A stretch of DNA of 42,239 nt from Actinomycetes bacterium (lineage in GTDB: Bacteria > Actinomycetota > Acidimicrobiia > IMCC26256 > PALSA-610): positions 1-42,239 of the forward strand of contig JAODBJ010000027.1 of NCBI GenBank assembly GCA_025463905.1, read 5' to 3'. The position numbers and the translations under genes are program-made. Positions 17,512 to 27,092 of the stretch are shown here, piece after piece. The notes beneath the pieces are model-generated. The model was given only the letters and a program-made list of their open reading frames with translations, was not told where the DNA came from and did no database searches. Numbering within the stretch: position 1 is the stretch's first letter; every line of letters starts with the position of its first letter.

Positions 17512-19739
17512 AGCGCGCGTGTTTCGCGGCGGCCACGTTCGCCGTCGTCGTGATGATCTGCGGGTTTGGGTCCGCGAGTGCCGCGGGGGCCGCCGCATCC
17601 TCCGATGCGCTGCCCGTGACGCCTCGCGTGCTCGTGATCTCGCTGCCCGGGGTGACGTGGCAAGACATCACCGAAAACAACGTGCCCAACCTGCGTTCGG
17701 TGATCGACGGCAGCGCGGTGGCCAACCTCGCGGTGAGGGTCGCCCGGTTGAAGACGCCGGTCGGCGACGGGTACACGACGGTCGGCGCGGGCACCCGGGC
17801 CGTTGCGCCGCGCGACCAGGCCGGTCAAGCGTTCGAGCCGAAGGAACGGCTCGAAGCCGACAACGCGGCCGCTGTGTACCAACGTCAGCACGGCCACCCG
17901 TTGCGCGGCGTAGCCGCGAACCTGCGCATCACTGCGATCAAGAGCGCCAACCGTCATTCGCAGTACCAGGCGACGGTCGCCGCGCTCGGCGACGCGCTCG
18001 CGAAGGAAGGCGTGCAGCGCGGAGTGGTGGCGAACGCCGACGTCGTCCCGCCACTCCCTGATCTCTCGACGTTCCACCGGGAAGCGTTGCTGGCGTTGAT
18101 GGGTTCCGACGGCCAGGTGCCGTGCGGCGCAGTCGGCAGCGAGCTGCTCACCCCCGACGCGCAGTCCGCGTTCGGCGTGGCGCTCGATCCCAACGCGGTG
18201 GAGCAGGCGATGGTGCGGTGTTGGCAGCGTCGCAGCGTGGTGCTCGTCGAAGGTTCGGATCTGCCCCGCACCGAGTCGTACGCATCCGACGTGCCGGGTG
18301 CCCGACTCCGGGAGATGTGGCGAGCGGCGTTGGTGCGCACCGACCAGCTCGTGGGTCGCCTGCTCCGCCACGTCGACCCTGCTCGTGACGCAGTCGTGCT
18401 CGTGGCTCCATCGGCACCGCAGATGGGTGCGCCGCATCTCACGATGTTCGCGGTGCGCGCACCGGGTTTGCGCGCCGGGCTGCTCGATAGCGGTGTCACT
18501 CGCCAAGCCGGCTTCGTGTCGATTGTCGACGTCGCGCCCACGATCGCTGCGCTGGTGCGCGCACCGATGGTCGATCAGAACATCGAAGGCCGTCCGGTGA
18601 GTGTTGCCCGCGGCGGTGGCGACGCCCAGCAACGCATCCACTTCCTCGTCACCGCGGATGCGAACGCCGGCTTCCGCGACGGCGTCATCACGCCGTTCTA
18701 CGCGACGTTCATCGTCATCGTGCTGCTGTTCGGTTGCGTTGCCGCGATCTGTTTGAGGTTCGGGCGTTCGTGGCGAGTGCTCGAACCGATTGCGCTGGGA
18801 TTGATCGCCATCCCGCCCCTCACGTATTGGGCCGCCATGCTGCCATTTCGCGACTGGCCGACCGCGTCCTACTACTTGTTCACGTTCGGGCTGGGGTTCG
18901 CGATCGGTGGCGTACTGTCACTCATCCGGCGGCGCGGGCATCTGCCGCTCGTGCTCGTGTTGTCGTTCATGGTCGCGACGATCGCGATCAGCGTGGTCGC
19001 GCTCGACTCCCGCTTGCAGCTGAGCACCGTGTTCGGCGATTCGCCAGTTGTAGCGGGCCGCTTTTCGGGCGTGAACAACGTGACCTTCTCGCAACTGATG
19101 ATCGCCACGCTGTTGCTCGCGGTCTTCCTCGCCCCTCTGCGTCCGCGCCTCGGTCTGGCGGCGGTGGCGGTGTTGTTCGTGGTCGTCGCGCTGATCGATG
19201 GCGCGCCGATGTGGGGCGCCGATGTCGGCGGGGTGCTCGCGGGCTTCCCCGCGTTCGGGCTCGCATTCACGTTGCTGGCCGGGTGGCGCGTGCGACTCCG
19301 CACCGTCCTGTGGTGGGGCCTCGGCACGATCGGCGCCGTCGTCGTGCTGGGGCTGTTCGACCTCACGCGCGACCCGTCGCACCGCACGCACCTTGGTCGG
19401 TTGTTCGAACGCATCGGAAACCAAGGTTCTGGCGGCTTCTTCACCGTCGTCAACCGGAAGCTCAACGCCAACCTCGTCACGCTCTCACACTCGGTGTGGC
19501 GCTTCACCATCATGCCGATCGTGCTTCTCGCGCTGTATGTGTCGTGGCGCGCGCCGGAGCGGTTCGTCGCCTTGCGGTCGCGGCTACCGGCACTCGCACC
19601 GTGTTTGATCGGGATCGCGGCGGCGGCCGTTCTCGGCTACGCATTGAATGACTCGGGCATCGCGGTGCCGGCTGTGATGCTGTGTGTCTTGATGCCCGCG
19701 ATGGTGTTCCTGCTCATACGGACCCCCGAGCCGGCATAG
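17508..19739 (+). CDS. Secreted phosphatase-superfamily-like domain fused to multi-TM region
   Basis: This 743-residue protein starts with a signal peptide (AAATFAVVVMICGFGSASAAGAAA). An extracytoplasmic domain of about 350 residues follows, resembling the alkaline-phosphatase superfamily. It has an N-terminal strand VLVISLPGVTWQDITENNVPNLRSVIDG and a C-terminal block LTMFAVRAPGLRAGLLDSGVTRQAGFVSIVDVAPTIAALV. About 11 TM segments fill residues 390-740. The usual metal-binding Asp/His set is not obviously complete: the first strand reads SLPG where active enzymes often have D-G. It may therefore be a binding rather than a catalytic domain. GTG 17508 overlaps the murJ stop; the track's 16677 start is inside murJ. 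I do not recognise a named family. Its context suggests cell-envelope glycan or lipid-carrier work. Confidence 0.75.
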   Translation: MKRACFAAATFAVVVMICGFGSASAAGAAASSDALPVTPRVLVISLPGVTWQDITENNVPNLRSVIDGSAVANLAVRVARLKTPVGDGYTTVGAGTRAVAPRDQAGQAFEPKERLEADNAAAVYQRQHGHPLRGVAANLRITAIKSANRHSQYQATVAALGDALAKEGVQRGVVANADVVPPLPDLSTFHREALLALMGSDGQVPCGAVGSELLTPDAQSAFGVALDPNAVEQAMVRCWQRRSVVLVEGSDLPRTESYASDVPGARLREMWRAALVRTDQLVGRLLRHVDPARDAVVLVAPSAPQMGAPHLTMFAVRAPGLRAGLLDSGVTRQAGFVSIVDVAPTIAALVRAPMVDQNIEGRPVSVARGGGDAQQRIHFLVTADANAGFRDGVITPFYATFIVIVLLFGCVAAICLRFGRSWRVLEPIALGLIAIPPLTYWAAMLPFRDWPTASYYLFTFGLGFAIGGVLSLIRRRGHLPLVLVLSFMVATIAISVVALDSRLQLSTVFGDSPVVAGRFSGVNNVTFSQLMIATLLLAVFLAPLRPRLGLAAVAVLFVVVALIDGAPMWGADVGGVLAGFPAFGLAFTLLAGWRVRLRTVLWWGLGTIGAVVVLGLFDLTRDPSHRTHLGRLFERIGNQGSGGFFTVVNRKLNANLVTLSHSVWRFTIMPIVLLALYVSWRAPERFVALRSRLPALAPCLIGIAAAAVLGYALNDSGIAVPAVMLCVLMPAMVFLLIRTPEPA

Positions 19740-19745
19740 GGAATC

Positions 19746-20609
19746 GTGTCGTTCACCGGGCTCGACGTGTGGTTGCTCGCCTTCGTCGTCGGGTTCCTCT
19801 CGTTGCGCCTGTTGCGGATCACGACCCGAGACCTGCTCGCCTCGGCGTTGCTCGAACGCGAGAACTACCGAGGCGTGCTTCTGCCCACCGCCGCCGGGAT
19901 CTTGATCGTGGTTGCAGTCTTGTTCGTGGAAGCGGGCCGTGCCGTTGCCGGCGCGATCGGGATCGGTAACCACGAGGGCCTTGGTGTCGCCCGCAGCCTG
20001 GTGCTGTTCGCGGTGGTGGGCTTCGGCTTCCTCGGATTCGTCGATGATGTCCTGGGTGGAACCGATACACGCGGTTTTCGTGGGCACATCGCCGCGGTGT
20101 TCCACGGCCGCGTCACCACCGGTTTCGTGAAACTCGCGGGCGGCGGCGCGCTGGCGATCGTGCTCGTCGCGAGCCCCGGTTTCGCGACCGGCCGGCGGCT
20201 CGTCATCGACGCGGTGCTGATCGCGTTGAGCGCGAACCTCGCGAACCTGCTCGACCGCGCGCCGGGACGCGTGATCAAAACCGCGTTCGTGGGTTACGTC
20301 CCCCTCGCGTTGGTGTTGGGTGGCGGCCCGGTGGGCGTCGCGCTCGCGCCGGTGATGGGTGCGGCGTTCGGACTCCTCGGCGAGGATCTGCGCGAGCACG
20401 TCATGCTTGGCGACACCGGCGCCAACGTGCTCGGTGGCGCGCTCGGTTTGGCCATTGTGCTCGGCTGTGGGGAGACCGTGCGCCTCATCACGCTCGCGGT
20501 CCTCGCCGCGCTGAATCTGGCGTCAGAGTTCGTGTCCTTCAGCGCGGTGATCGAACGCGTCGCGCCGTTGCGGGCGTTCGACCGCCTGGGCCGTAGCGCG
20601 CCGAGCTAG
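19746..20609 (+). CDS. MraY/WecA-like polyprenyl-phosphate phosphoglycosyltransferase
   Basis: This 287-residue integral membrane protein is of the glycosyltransferase-4 (MraY/WecA) superfamily, which links a sugar-1-phosphate to undecaprenyl phosphate. It shows FVDDVLGG (the Asp pair), RGHIAAVFHGRVTTGFVKLAGGGAL, NLANLLDRAPGRVIK and LGDTGANVLGGALGL. The canonical MraY NxxNxxDGxDGL motif is replaced by NLANLLDRAPGR, and the protein is shorter than MraY (about 360 aa). It is therefore a divergent branch, not the housekeeping MraY. About 8-9 TM segments. The GTG start follows the preceding stop by 6 nt. Its TAG stop is in a CTAG palindrome that also supplies the stop of the opposite gene. Confidence 0.82.
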   Translation: MSFTGLDVWLLAFVVGFLSLRLLRITTRDLLASALLERENYRGVLLPTAAGILIVVAVLFVEAGRAVAGAIGIGNHEGLGVARSLVLFAVVGFGFLGFVDDVLGGTDTRGFRGHIAAVFHGRVTTGFVKLAGGGALAIVLVASPGFATGRRLVIDAVLIALSANLANLLDRAPGRVIKTAFVGYVPLALVLGGGPVGVALAPVMGAAFGLLGEDLREHVMLGDTGANVLGGALGLAIVLGCGETVRLITLAVLAALNLASEFVSFSAVIERVAPLRAFDRLGRSAPS

Positions 20610-22099
20610 CCCACCAGGCGGAGCTGTGGCGCCGGGCAGGGCGTTTTCACGTACAGCACGCGGACGCCGCGCTGGCCGGGGAAATGTTGCTTCGGTTCGT
20701 AGCCGGCCGCGGCCAACAACGTGCCGAGGTTCTTGAAGCTCCCCCAGTAGGCCGCCGACCACACGAGTACACCGCAGACGCGCGGGTCGGATGCGGCCGC
20801 GGCGATCGACGCCGCGGTGATCTGGCCCTGCTGCTGGCGTTTGATCGACGTGTCGACGAAGTAGTCGGTGGTTCGGCGGTGCGAGCGCCATACGAGCCCC
20901 ACCTCGTCGCTCAACGCCCACGCGCCGGACGGGAGAGCTTCGAGCGCGTTGTGCGCAGCGAGTGTGGTGCGGTCGTAGGGCCCGGGGTGAAGGATCGTGC
21001 GCAGGGAGTACACGTGGAGCGGGACGATCACGAGCAGCACGAGCACGATCCAGCGCCGCAAGGGGAGATACAGCGCGACCAGGAGCGCGAGGGGTACGAC
21101 GAGGCTCGAAATGTGATTGCGCCACAACGCCGGTTCCACGACGAGGAACGCGAGCACCACGCCGACCCATAACCACAGCAGGAATACCGCCGTTGCGTCG
21201 TGGTCGCTGCTCGATGCGCGGGAAGACGATGCGCGAGAAGACAATGCGCGAGAAGAAAGGGCGGCGACGATGGCTACCGCGGCCAGCGCGAGCAACAACA
21301 CGTCGCGGTCCCAAAGCGCCGTCGCGATCTTCGCCACGTTTGCGTGGATCGATGCTTCGCGTTGCGACGACGCTTGGTAGTCGACGGTCTGCTTCCACAC
21401 TCGGTCCAGCCCGAACGGTGCCGACACCACCAGCGCGGCGCAGACTGCTGCGGCGCCGCCGGCGATCAGGTCGCGTGGGCGTCGTTCGCGCGCGACGAGC
21501 ACGACTGACGCGGCGCCGGCGAGTACGCCGATGGCCGGCTTCACGAGCACGCCACCCGCGATCAGCAGCGCGACCGTGATCGCGCGCCCGACGCTCGGTC
21601 GCTCGCGGTATCGCAGCGCGGCCAGGAACGCGCCGGCCGTGAAGGCGAGCGTCGCGCCGTCCGCGGTGATCGGGCCGGTTACCCAAAGGACCGAGCCACT
21701 CGTCGCAACCAGTAACCCGGCGACCTACGCGCCTGCTCGCGACGTGAGGCGCCGTGCAATGAAATACGTCAGAACCGTCGCGACGACCCCGGCCAGCACC
21801 GGCGTGACACGCGGCGCGTCGAACGTGCGTAGACCGACGAGGTCGCCGAGGTACAACAGCGGCAGATGCAACGGTCCCTGGCTCGAAAACACGTCGCGGA
21901 ACGGAAGGCCTCCGGCGCGCATCGCCACGACCGACATGCCGTACTCGCCGTCGTCGGGATAGAGGTGACGGGCGGCGAAGAACGCAGGGAGACGCAGCGC
22001 CAGCGCCACCCCCGCGAGCGCCAACGCGTCGGCGCGAACTGCGCCGGTCGAGCGCGACGGACCGGCCGATTTGGTCGGGGCGACGGTCCCTCCGAGCAC
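20606..22099 (-). pseudogene. GT39-like membrane glycosyltransferase interrupted by in-frame TAG
   Basis: Two ORFs in the same minus-strand frame (22099-21725 and 21550-20606) are parts of one protein of about 497 residues. The N-terminal part has YPDDGEYGMSVVAMRAGGLPFRDVFSSQGPLHLPLLYLG, typical of ArnT/PMT-like GT-C enzymes using lipid-linked sugars. After TAG at 21727-21725 the frame continues without interruption: VAGLLVATSGSVLWVTGPITADG, then more TMs, then the C-terminal soluble domain ending VKTPCPAPQLRLVG. No frameshift is needed. The cause is a nonsense mutation, a sequencing error, or (unlikely) readthrough. A Ser/Arg repeat (SSRALSSRASSSRASSS) lies in a mid-protein loop. The long ORF 20523-22121 (-) is an Arg-rich shadow. 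Confidence 0.85.
21213..21257 (-). repeat. Three tandem 15-bp units inside the GT39-like gene
   Basis: The forward-strand units GATGCGCGGGAAGAC, GATGCGCGAGAAGAC and AATGCGCGAGAAGAA are consecutive. On the coding (minus) strand they encode the repeated pentapeptide SSRAL/SSRAS in a loop between membrane segments. This looks like recent slippage expansion. Confidence 0.85.
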
Positions 22100-22216
22100 C
22101 GGCGCACGCTATCCACCGCATGCGCCGCGCGAAGGTCAGTGCGTGGTACTTTCAGTCGTGCCCCCCACGCCGCCTGCTCGGTGTTCTGAGCCTTGGTGGC
22201 CTACACCCTGTCGTAG

Positions 22217-23911
<1,695 letters not shown>

Positions 23912-23926
23912 CCCCGGTTCACGGCA

Positions 23927-24502
23927 GTGGGCACGTTCCGCGTGGTGCGCACGACGCGGGCGGCGCAGGTCGGTTTCCTCGCGATCGACGAGGTCGAGCT
24001 CGAGTCGCCCGACGGTGAGCCGATGCGCCGCACGGTGGTGCGTCATCCCGGCGCAGTAGTGATCGTGCCCGTGGAAGCCGATCAGGCGACCGTGGTGCTC
24101 GTGCGCCAGTACCGGGTCGCAATTGGCTCGCATCTGCTCGAAGTGCCGGCGGGGAAGCGCGACGTCGAGGGCGAGGAGCCGGCAACGACCGCGGCGCGCG
24201 AGCTCGAAGAGGAGCTCGGCATGCGCGCCGGGCGCATGGTGCAGCTCGCCGAGTTCTTCAATACACCGGGGTTCTGCGACGAGCACAGCCATCTGTTCGT
24301 TGCCCTCGACCTCGAACGGGTCGACCAACCGTCACCAACGAGTCCGGAAGAGCGCGACATGACCACCGAGCGCGTCGCGCTCGCCGATGTGGAAACCCTG
24401 ATCTCGACGGGCACGCTTGTCGACGCGAAATCGATCATCGGTCTGCTGCTCGCCCGCCAGTTCCTCGCGGGAGCACTTCCCGGCGTCGACGCGGCGCCAT
24501 GA
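23927..24502 (+). CDS. NUDIX hydrolase, ADP-ribose pyrophosphatase type
   Basis: A 191-residue Nudix enzyme, probably cleaving ADP-ribose to AMP and ribose-5-phosphate. The Nudix box is LEVPAGKRDVEGEEPATTAARELEEELGM, with one extra residue between the Gly and the first Glu compared with the consensus, and the LEVPAG lead-in is typical of the ADPRase subgroup. The downstream block EFFNTPGFCDEHSHLFVALDLE also fits that subgroup. It corresponds to Rv1700, located between pyrG and xerD as here. The GTG start is 15 nt after pyrG, and the stop overlaps the xerD ATG (ATGA). Confidence 0.92.
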   Translation: MGTFRVVRTTRAAQVGFLAIDEVELESPDGEPMRRTVVRHPGAVVIVPVEADQATVVLVRQYRVAIGSHLLEVPAGKRDVEGEEPATTAARELEEELGMRAGRMVQLAEFFNTPGFCDEHSHLFVALDLERVDQPSPTSPEERDMTTERVALADVETLISTGTLVDAKSIIGLLLARQFLAGALPGVDAAP

Positions 24503-25500
24503 ACGCGGCGGCGCCGGTTTCCGGCGGGTCGAGCGCGCTCGACCAACTTCTCGCAGAGCACGACGTTTGGCTCACGGTCGAACGCGGTCTCGCGCAAAAC
24601 TCGCTCGCGGCGTACCGTCGCGATCTCCGTCGCTACCGCCAGTTCTTGGCCGCTCGAGGCGCGCTTGATCCCGGCGCGATCGGTGAGGGCACGGTCGCGT
24701 CGTACGTCGCGTACCTGCAGTCACTCACCGACGACGACGGTGCAACCCTGCTCGCGCCGTCGTCGGTCGCGCGCGCGTTGGTGGCGGTGCGCTCGTTCCA
24801 TCGCTTCTGCGCGGCTGAAGGGTTGTTGCCCGCGGATCCGAGCGAAGACGTCGGCGCACCACGCGTGCCACAAGGATTGCCGAAGGCCCTCGATGAAGGC
24901 GAAGTGGAAGCGCTGCTCGGCGCAGTGCTCGGCGACACACCCACCGCGTTGCGCGATCGGGCGATGCTCGAACTGCTGTACGCCACGGGCATCCGCATCA
25001 GCGAGTTGGTCGGGCTCGACCGCGGCGACCTCATGCTCGAGGACGCGGTGCTGCGCGTGCTCGGCAAGGGCAACCGCGAACGCATCGTTCCGGTCGGTCG
25101 TTCGGCACGTGCCGCGCTCGACGAATACCTCACGACGGGCCGTCCGTCGTTGCGCACGAGCGCCGGGCGCGGCCGCAACGTGCCGCGCCGCACCGCCGAC
25201 GGTGCGGCCGTATTCCTGAACGCGCGGGGCGGGCGGATCTCGCGCCAAGCCTGCTGGAAGATCGTGAATCACACCGCGTCGCGTGTCGGCCTCGCCGACC
25301 GGATCTCACCCCACGTGCTCCGCCATTCGTGCGCCACGCACATGATCGACCACGGCGCCGATATCCGGGTGGTGCAGGAACTGCTCGGACACGCGAGCCT
25401 GTCGACTACGCAGGTGTACACGCGAGTGTCGCCGGAGCGTCTGCGGGCCGTATACGAGGCGGCACACCCGAGGGCTCGTCGCGACGCGCGACGTTCCTGA
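24499..25500 (+). CDS. xerD: Tyrosine recombinase XerD
   Basis: XerD resolves chromosome dimers at dif sites. The 333-residue protein has an N-terminal SAM-like core-binding domain (LAEHDVWLTVERGLAQNSLAAYRRDLRRYRQFL) and a catalytic domain. All catalytic residues are present: R166 (ATGIRISEL), K190 (GKGNRERIVPVG), H272 and R275 (PHVLRHSCATHM), H298 (LLGHASL) and nucleophile Y307 (TTQVYTRV). It is longer than the usual ~300 residues because of a basic insertion near 218-236 (LRTSAGRGRNVPRRTADG) and an Ala/Ser N-terminal extension. The ATG overlaps the NUDIX stop. It corresponds to Rv1701. Confidence 0.95.
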   Translation: MNAAAPVSGGSSALDQLLAEHDVWLTVERGLAQNSLAAYRRDLRRYRQFLAARGALDPGAIGEGTVASYVAYLQSLTDDDGATLLAPSSVARALVAVRSFHRFCAAEGLLPADPSEDVGAPRVPQGLPKALDEGEVEALLGAVLGDTPTALRDRAMLELLYATGIRISELVGLDRGDLMLEDAVLRVLGKGNRERIVPVGRSARAALDEYLTTGRPSLRTSAGRGRNVPRRTADGAAVFLNARGGRISRQACWKIVNHTASRVGLADRISPHVLRHSCATHMIDHGADIRVVQELLGHASLSTTQVYTRVSPERLRAVYEAAHPRARRDARRS

Positions 25501-25522
25501 CCAGGCGCGACGCACTCTCCGG

Positions 25523-25546
25523 GGCATTTCGGCCGCCCGAAGTGCC
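25523..25546 (+). terminator. Strong hairpin after xerD
   Basis: GGCATTTCGG and CCGAAGTGCC form a 10-bp stem (one T-G wobble) around a CCGC tetraloop, 22 nt after the xerD stop and upstream of the promoter of the next gene. It is a good candidate terminator for the pyrG-NUDIX-xerD unit, though without a U-tract. Confidence 0.55.
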
Positions 25547-25558
25547 GGGATATCGCGG

Positions 25559-25564
25559 TACGCT
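25559..25564 (+). promoter_or_regulatory. -10 box TACGCT, probable leaderless start
   Basis: TACGCT is followed by 6 nt and the ATG at 25571. There is no ribosome-binding site. Same spacing as at 1294, 9931 and 35880. Confidence 0.5.
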
Positions 25565-25570
25565 TCCACC

Positions 25571-25897
25571 ATGGCAGGGAGTATTTCGGAGCGCCGCGAT
25601 CAGCTCAGCGCCGAGCGGGAGCGGGTCTGGGTGCAGCTCGCCGAACTTGGAGTCGGGCGCGACAGCTACGACGAAGGCTTCGCGGATACCGGCCAGGTCA
25701 CGGCGGAACGAGGCGAGGTCGAGGCGCTCGCGGGCAGCCTGCGAGACACGCTGTCCGACATCGACGCTGCGCTGTCGAAATTCGACGCCGGTACCTACGG
25801 CCAGTGTGAAGAGTGCGGCGGTCCCATCAGTGAGGCCCGCCTCGAAGCGGCGCCCGCCGCCCGGACGTGCATCGAGTGCGCGTCGAAACGTCGCTGA
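25571..25897 (+). CDS. DksA/TraR-type C4 zinc-finger protein
   Basis: The 108-residue protein has an N-terminal helical region with regularly spaced Glu/Arg (RRDQLSAERERVWVQLAELG... TAERGEVEALAGSLRDTLSDIDAALSKFDAGTYG). A C-terminal C4 zinc finger follows: CEECGGPISEARLEAAPAARTCIEC, the DksA/TraR signature. Family members bind the RNA polymerase secondary channel, but actinobacterial relatives are poorly characterised, and the coiled-coil tip Asp pair of DksA is not evident. Transcription role inferred. It is next to an HD-domain gene 22 nt downstream. Confidence 0.9.
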   Translation: MAGSISERRDQLSAERERVWVQLAELGVGRDSYDEGFADTGQVTAERGEVEALAGSLRDTLSDIDAALSKFDAGTYGQCEECGGPISEARLEAAPAARTCIECASKRR

Positions 25898-25919
25898 CTT
25901 CTCACTCGAGCTCGTCGTG

Positions 25920-26468
25920 ATGTCGCGCGGCGCGCACCTGACCGTGCGATTTGTCGGTTCGCTGTGGCCGTTCGGCCCGTCGGCGAAGCGGATCGCGTGG
26001 GCGGAAACGCTGCTGCAACCGGGCGAGGCGTCCGTGTGGCGGCGCATGCCGCGGGCCGATAGGCGCGAGTCGATCGCGGTCGCCCGACGGGTCGCGGCCG
26101 AACTGATCGCCACTGATCCCGCGACCGACGATGTGCTGGCCGCCGCGCTGTTGCACGACGTCGGCAAGAGCGAGGCGCGCCTGGGTGCCGTCGGCCGCGC
26201 GCTCGCCACGGTGGCTGGTGCCGCCGCGGGCCACGGCATGGCGCGTGCGTGGCAGCAGCAGGGGGGAGTGCGGCGTCGTTACGGGCTCTACCTGCGCCAC
26301 GCCGACGTCGGCGCCGGAATGTTGCAAATGGCGGACGCGCGTCGGCTCGCGATCGAGTGGGCCGAGCACCATCATCGCCCCGAACGCTGGAACACGTTGT
26401 CGATCCCGTACGCGGTTGCGGCGGTGTTGGCACGCGCCGACGGCGAGCGCGTTACAAAAGTGACTTAG
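25920..26468 (+). CDS. HD-domain protein, putative phosphohydrolase
   Basis: A 182-residue protein with the HD metal motif in VLAAALLHDVGKSEARLG and further His/Asp residues downstream (LRHADVGAGML, IEWAEHHHRP) that fit the HD phosphohydrolase fold. Substrate unknown; HD proteins of this size often act on nucleotides or cyclic nucleotides. I start at ATG 25920 (MSRGAHLTVRF); the in-frame GTG at 25917 is equally possible. The ORF track extends to 25329, but that part is xerD and zinc-finger gene sequence in another frame. The next gene begins 27 nt downstream. Confidence 0.8.
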   Translation: MSRGAHLTVRFVGSLWPFGPSAKRIAWAETLLQPGEASVWRRMPRADRRESIAVARRVAAELIATDPATDDVLAAALLHDVGKSEARLGAVGRALATVAGAAAGHGMARAWQQQGGVRRRYGLYLRHADVGAGMLQMADARRLAIEWAEHHHRPERWNTLSIPYAVAAVLARADGERVTKVT

Positions 26469-26495
26469 GTCAAAAGACTCAAGTGCCGATACTTC

Positions 26496-27092
26496 GTGCC
26501 GATGGCGGCCGACCGATACTTCGTCCGATTGGGTGCACCACCGACGGGAACCGGCATGGGCACTGGCACGGGCGGGGGCACGTCGTCCGATCTCACGAAC
26601 CGCGCCGGGCTCGGTAACGACCGGCCGCGGCCGCGGCGGCGGAAGCGCACGAATTTCGCTCGCCCGATCGGCACCCTGCTCGCGGTTGTCGCCATCGGTT
26701 GGTTCGCCTGGGCGCAGATCGACCAGAACAGCGTCGCGAACCATCAGCTGAGCGGAGTGATCAAGGACGCGAGAGGCCTGGTGGAGAAAGCGTCGACCGA
26801 CCCGAGCCTGAAGCGGGCCGAGAACTTCTTCAACTCCGAGTACACGGGCACCGGGTCGTACCCGAACCTGAGCGACCAGCAGTTGCACTCGGGTGCCAAC
26901 ACCGACTTCGGCGTCGGCGTCGAGGTGTCGTGGTGCTCGGCGAATGCCGTCGTGTTGCAGAGCATGACCGGGTCGGGGGCGCTCAGCCGGTTACTCGTGT
27001 CGGGCAAGACCGTCGGCGACGTCTTCGGGACGCGCCCGTGCCCGGCGAACCTTGCCAACCTCGCGCCCTGGACCGTGCGGCCCGCGAGTTAG
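26496..27092 (+). CDS. Membrane-anchored protein of unknown function
   Basis: The 198-residue protein has a Gly/Thr-rich N-terminus, a basic cluster (RPRPRRRKRTNFARP) and one TM (IGTLLAVVAIGWFAWAQI). The extracytoplasmic domain of about 120 residues contains two cysteines (SWCSANAV, TRPCPANL) that could pair. This is a type II signal-anchor or pseudopilin-like arrangement, but there is no prepilin GFxxxE motif. Two starts, GTG 26496 and ATG 26502, are 6 nt apart. A 12-bp direct repeat (CCGATACTTCGT at 26486 and 26513) spans the start region. No family recognised. Confidence 0.7.
   Translation: MPMAADRYFVRLGAPPTGTGMGTGTGGGTSSDLTNRAGLGNDRPRPRRRKRTNFARPIGTLLAVVAIGWFAWAQIDQNSVANHQLSGVIKDARGLVEKASTDPSLKRAENFFNSEYTGTGSYPNLSDQQLHSGANTDFGVGVEVSWCSANAVVLQSMTGSGALSRLLVSGKTVGDVFGTRPCPANLANLAPWTVRPAS

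Noticed and set aside
16677-19739. 1020-aa start for the phosphatase-like membrane protein
   Set aside because: The extra N-terminus lies in murJ out of frame and is Arg/Gly-rich. GTG 17508 gives a proper signal peptide.
20523-22121. 532-aa minus-strand ORF
   Set aside because: Its translation is Arg/Pro-rich with no domain and lies in a different frame from the clear GT39-like membrane protein; it is a GC-bias shadow.
24499-25500. XerD as a phage or island integrase
   Set aside because: Position between NUDIX and pyrG matches Rv1699-Rv1701, and there are no element genes or tRNA target nearby; it is the housekeeping recombinase.
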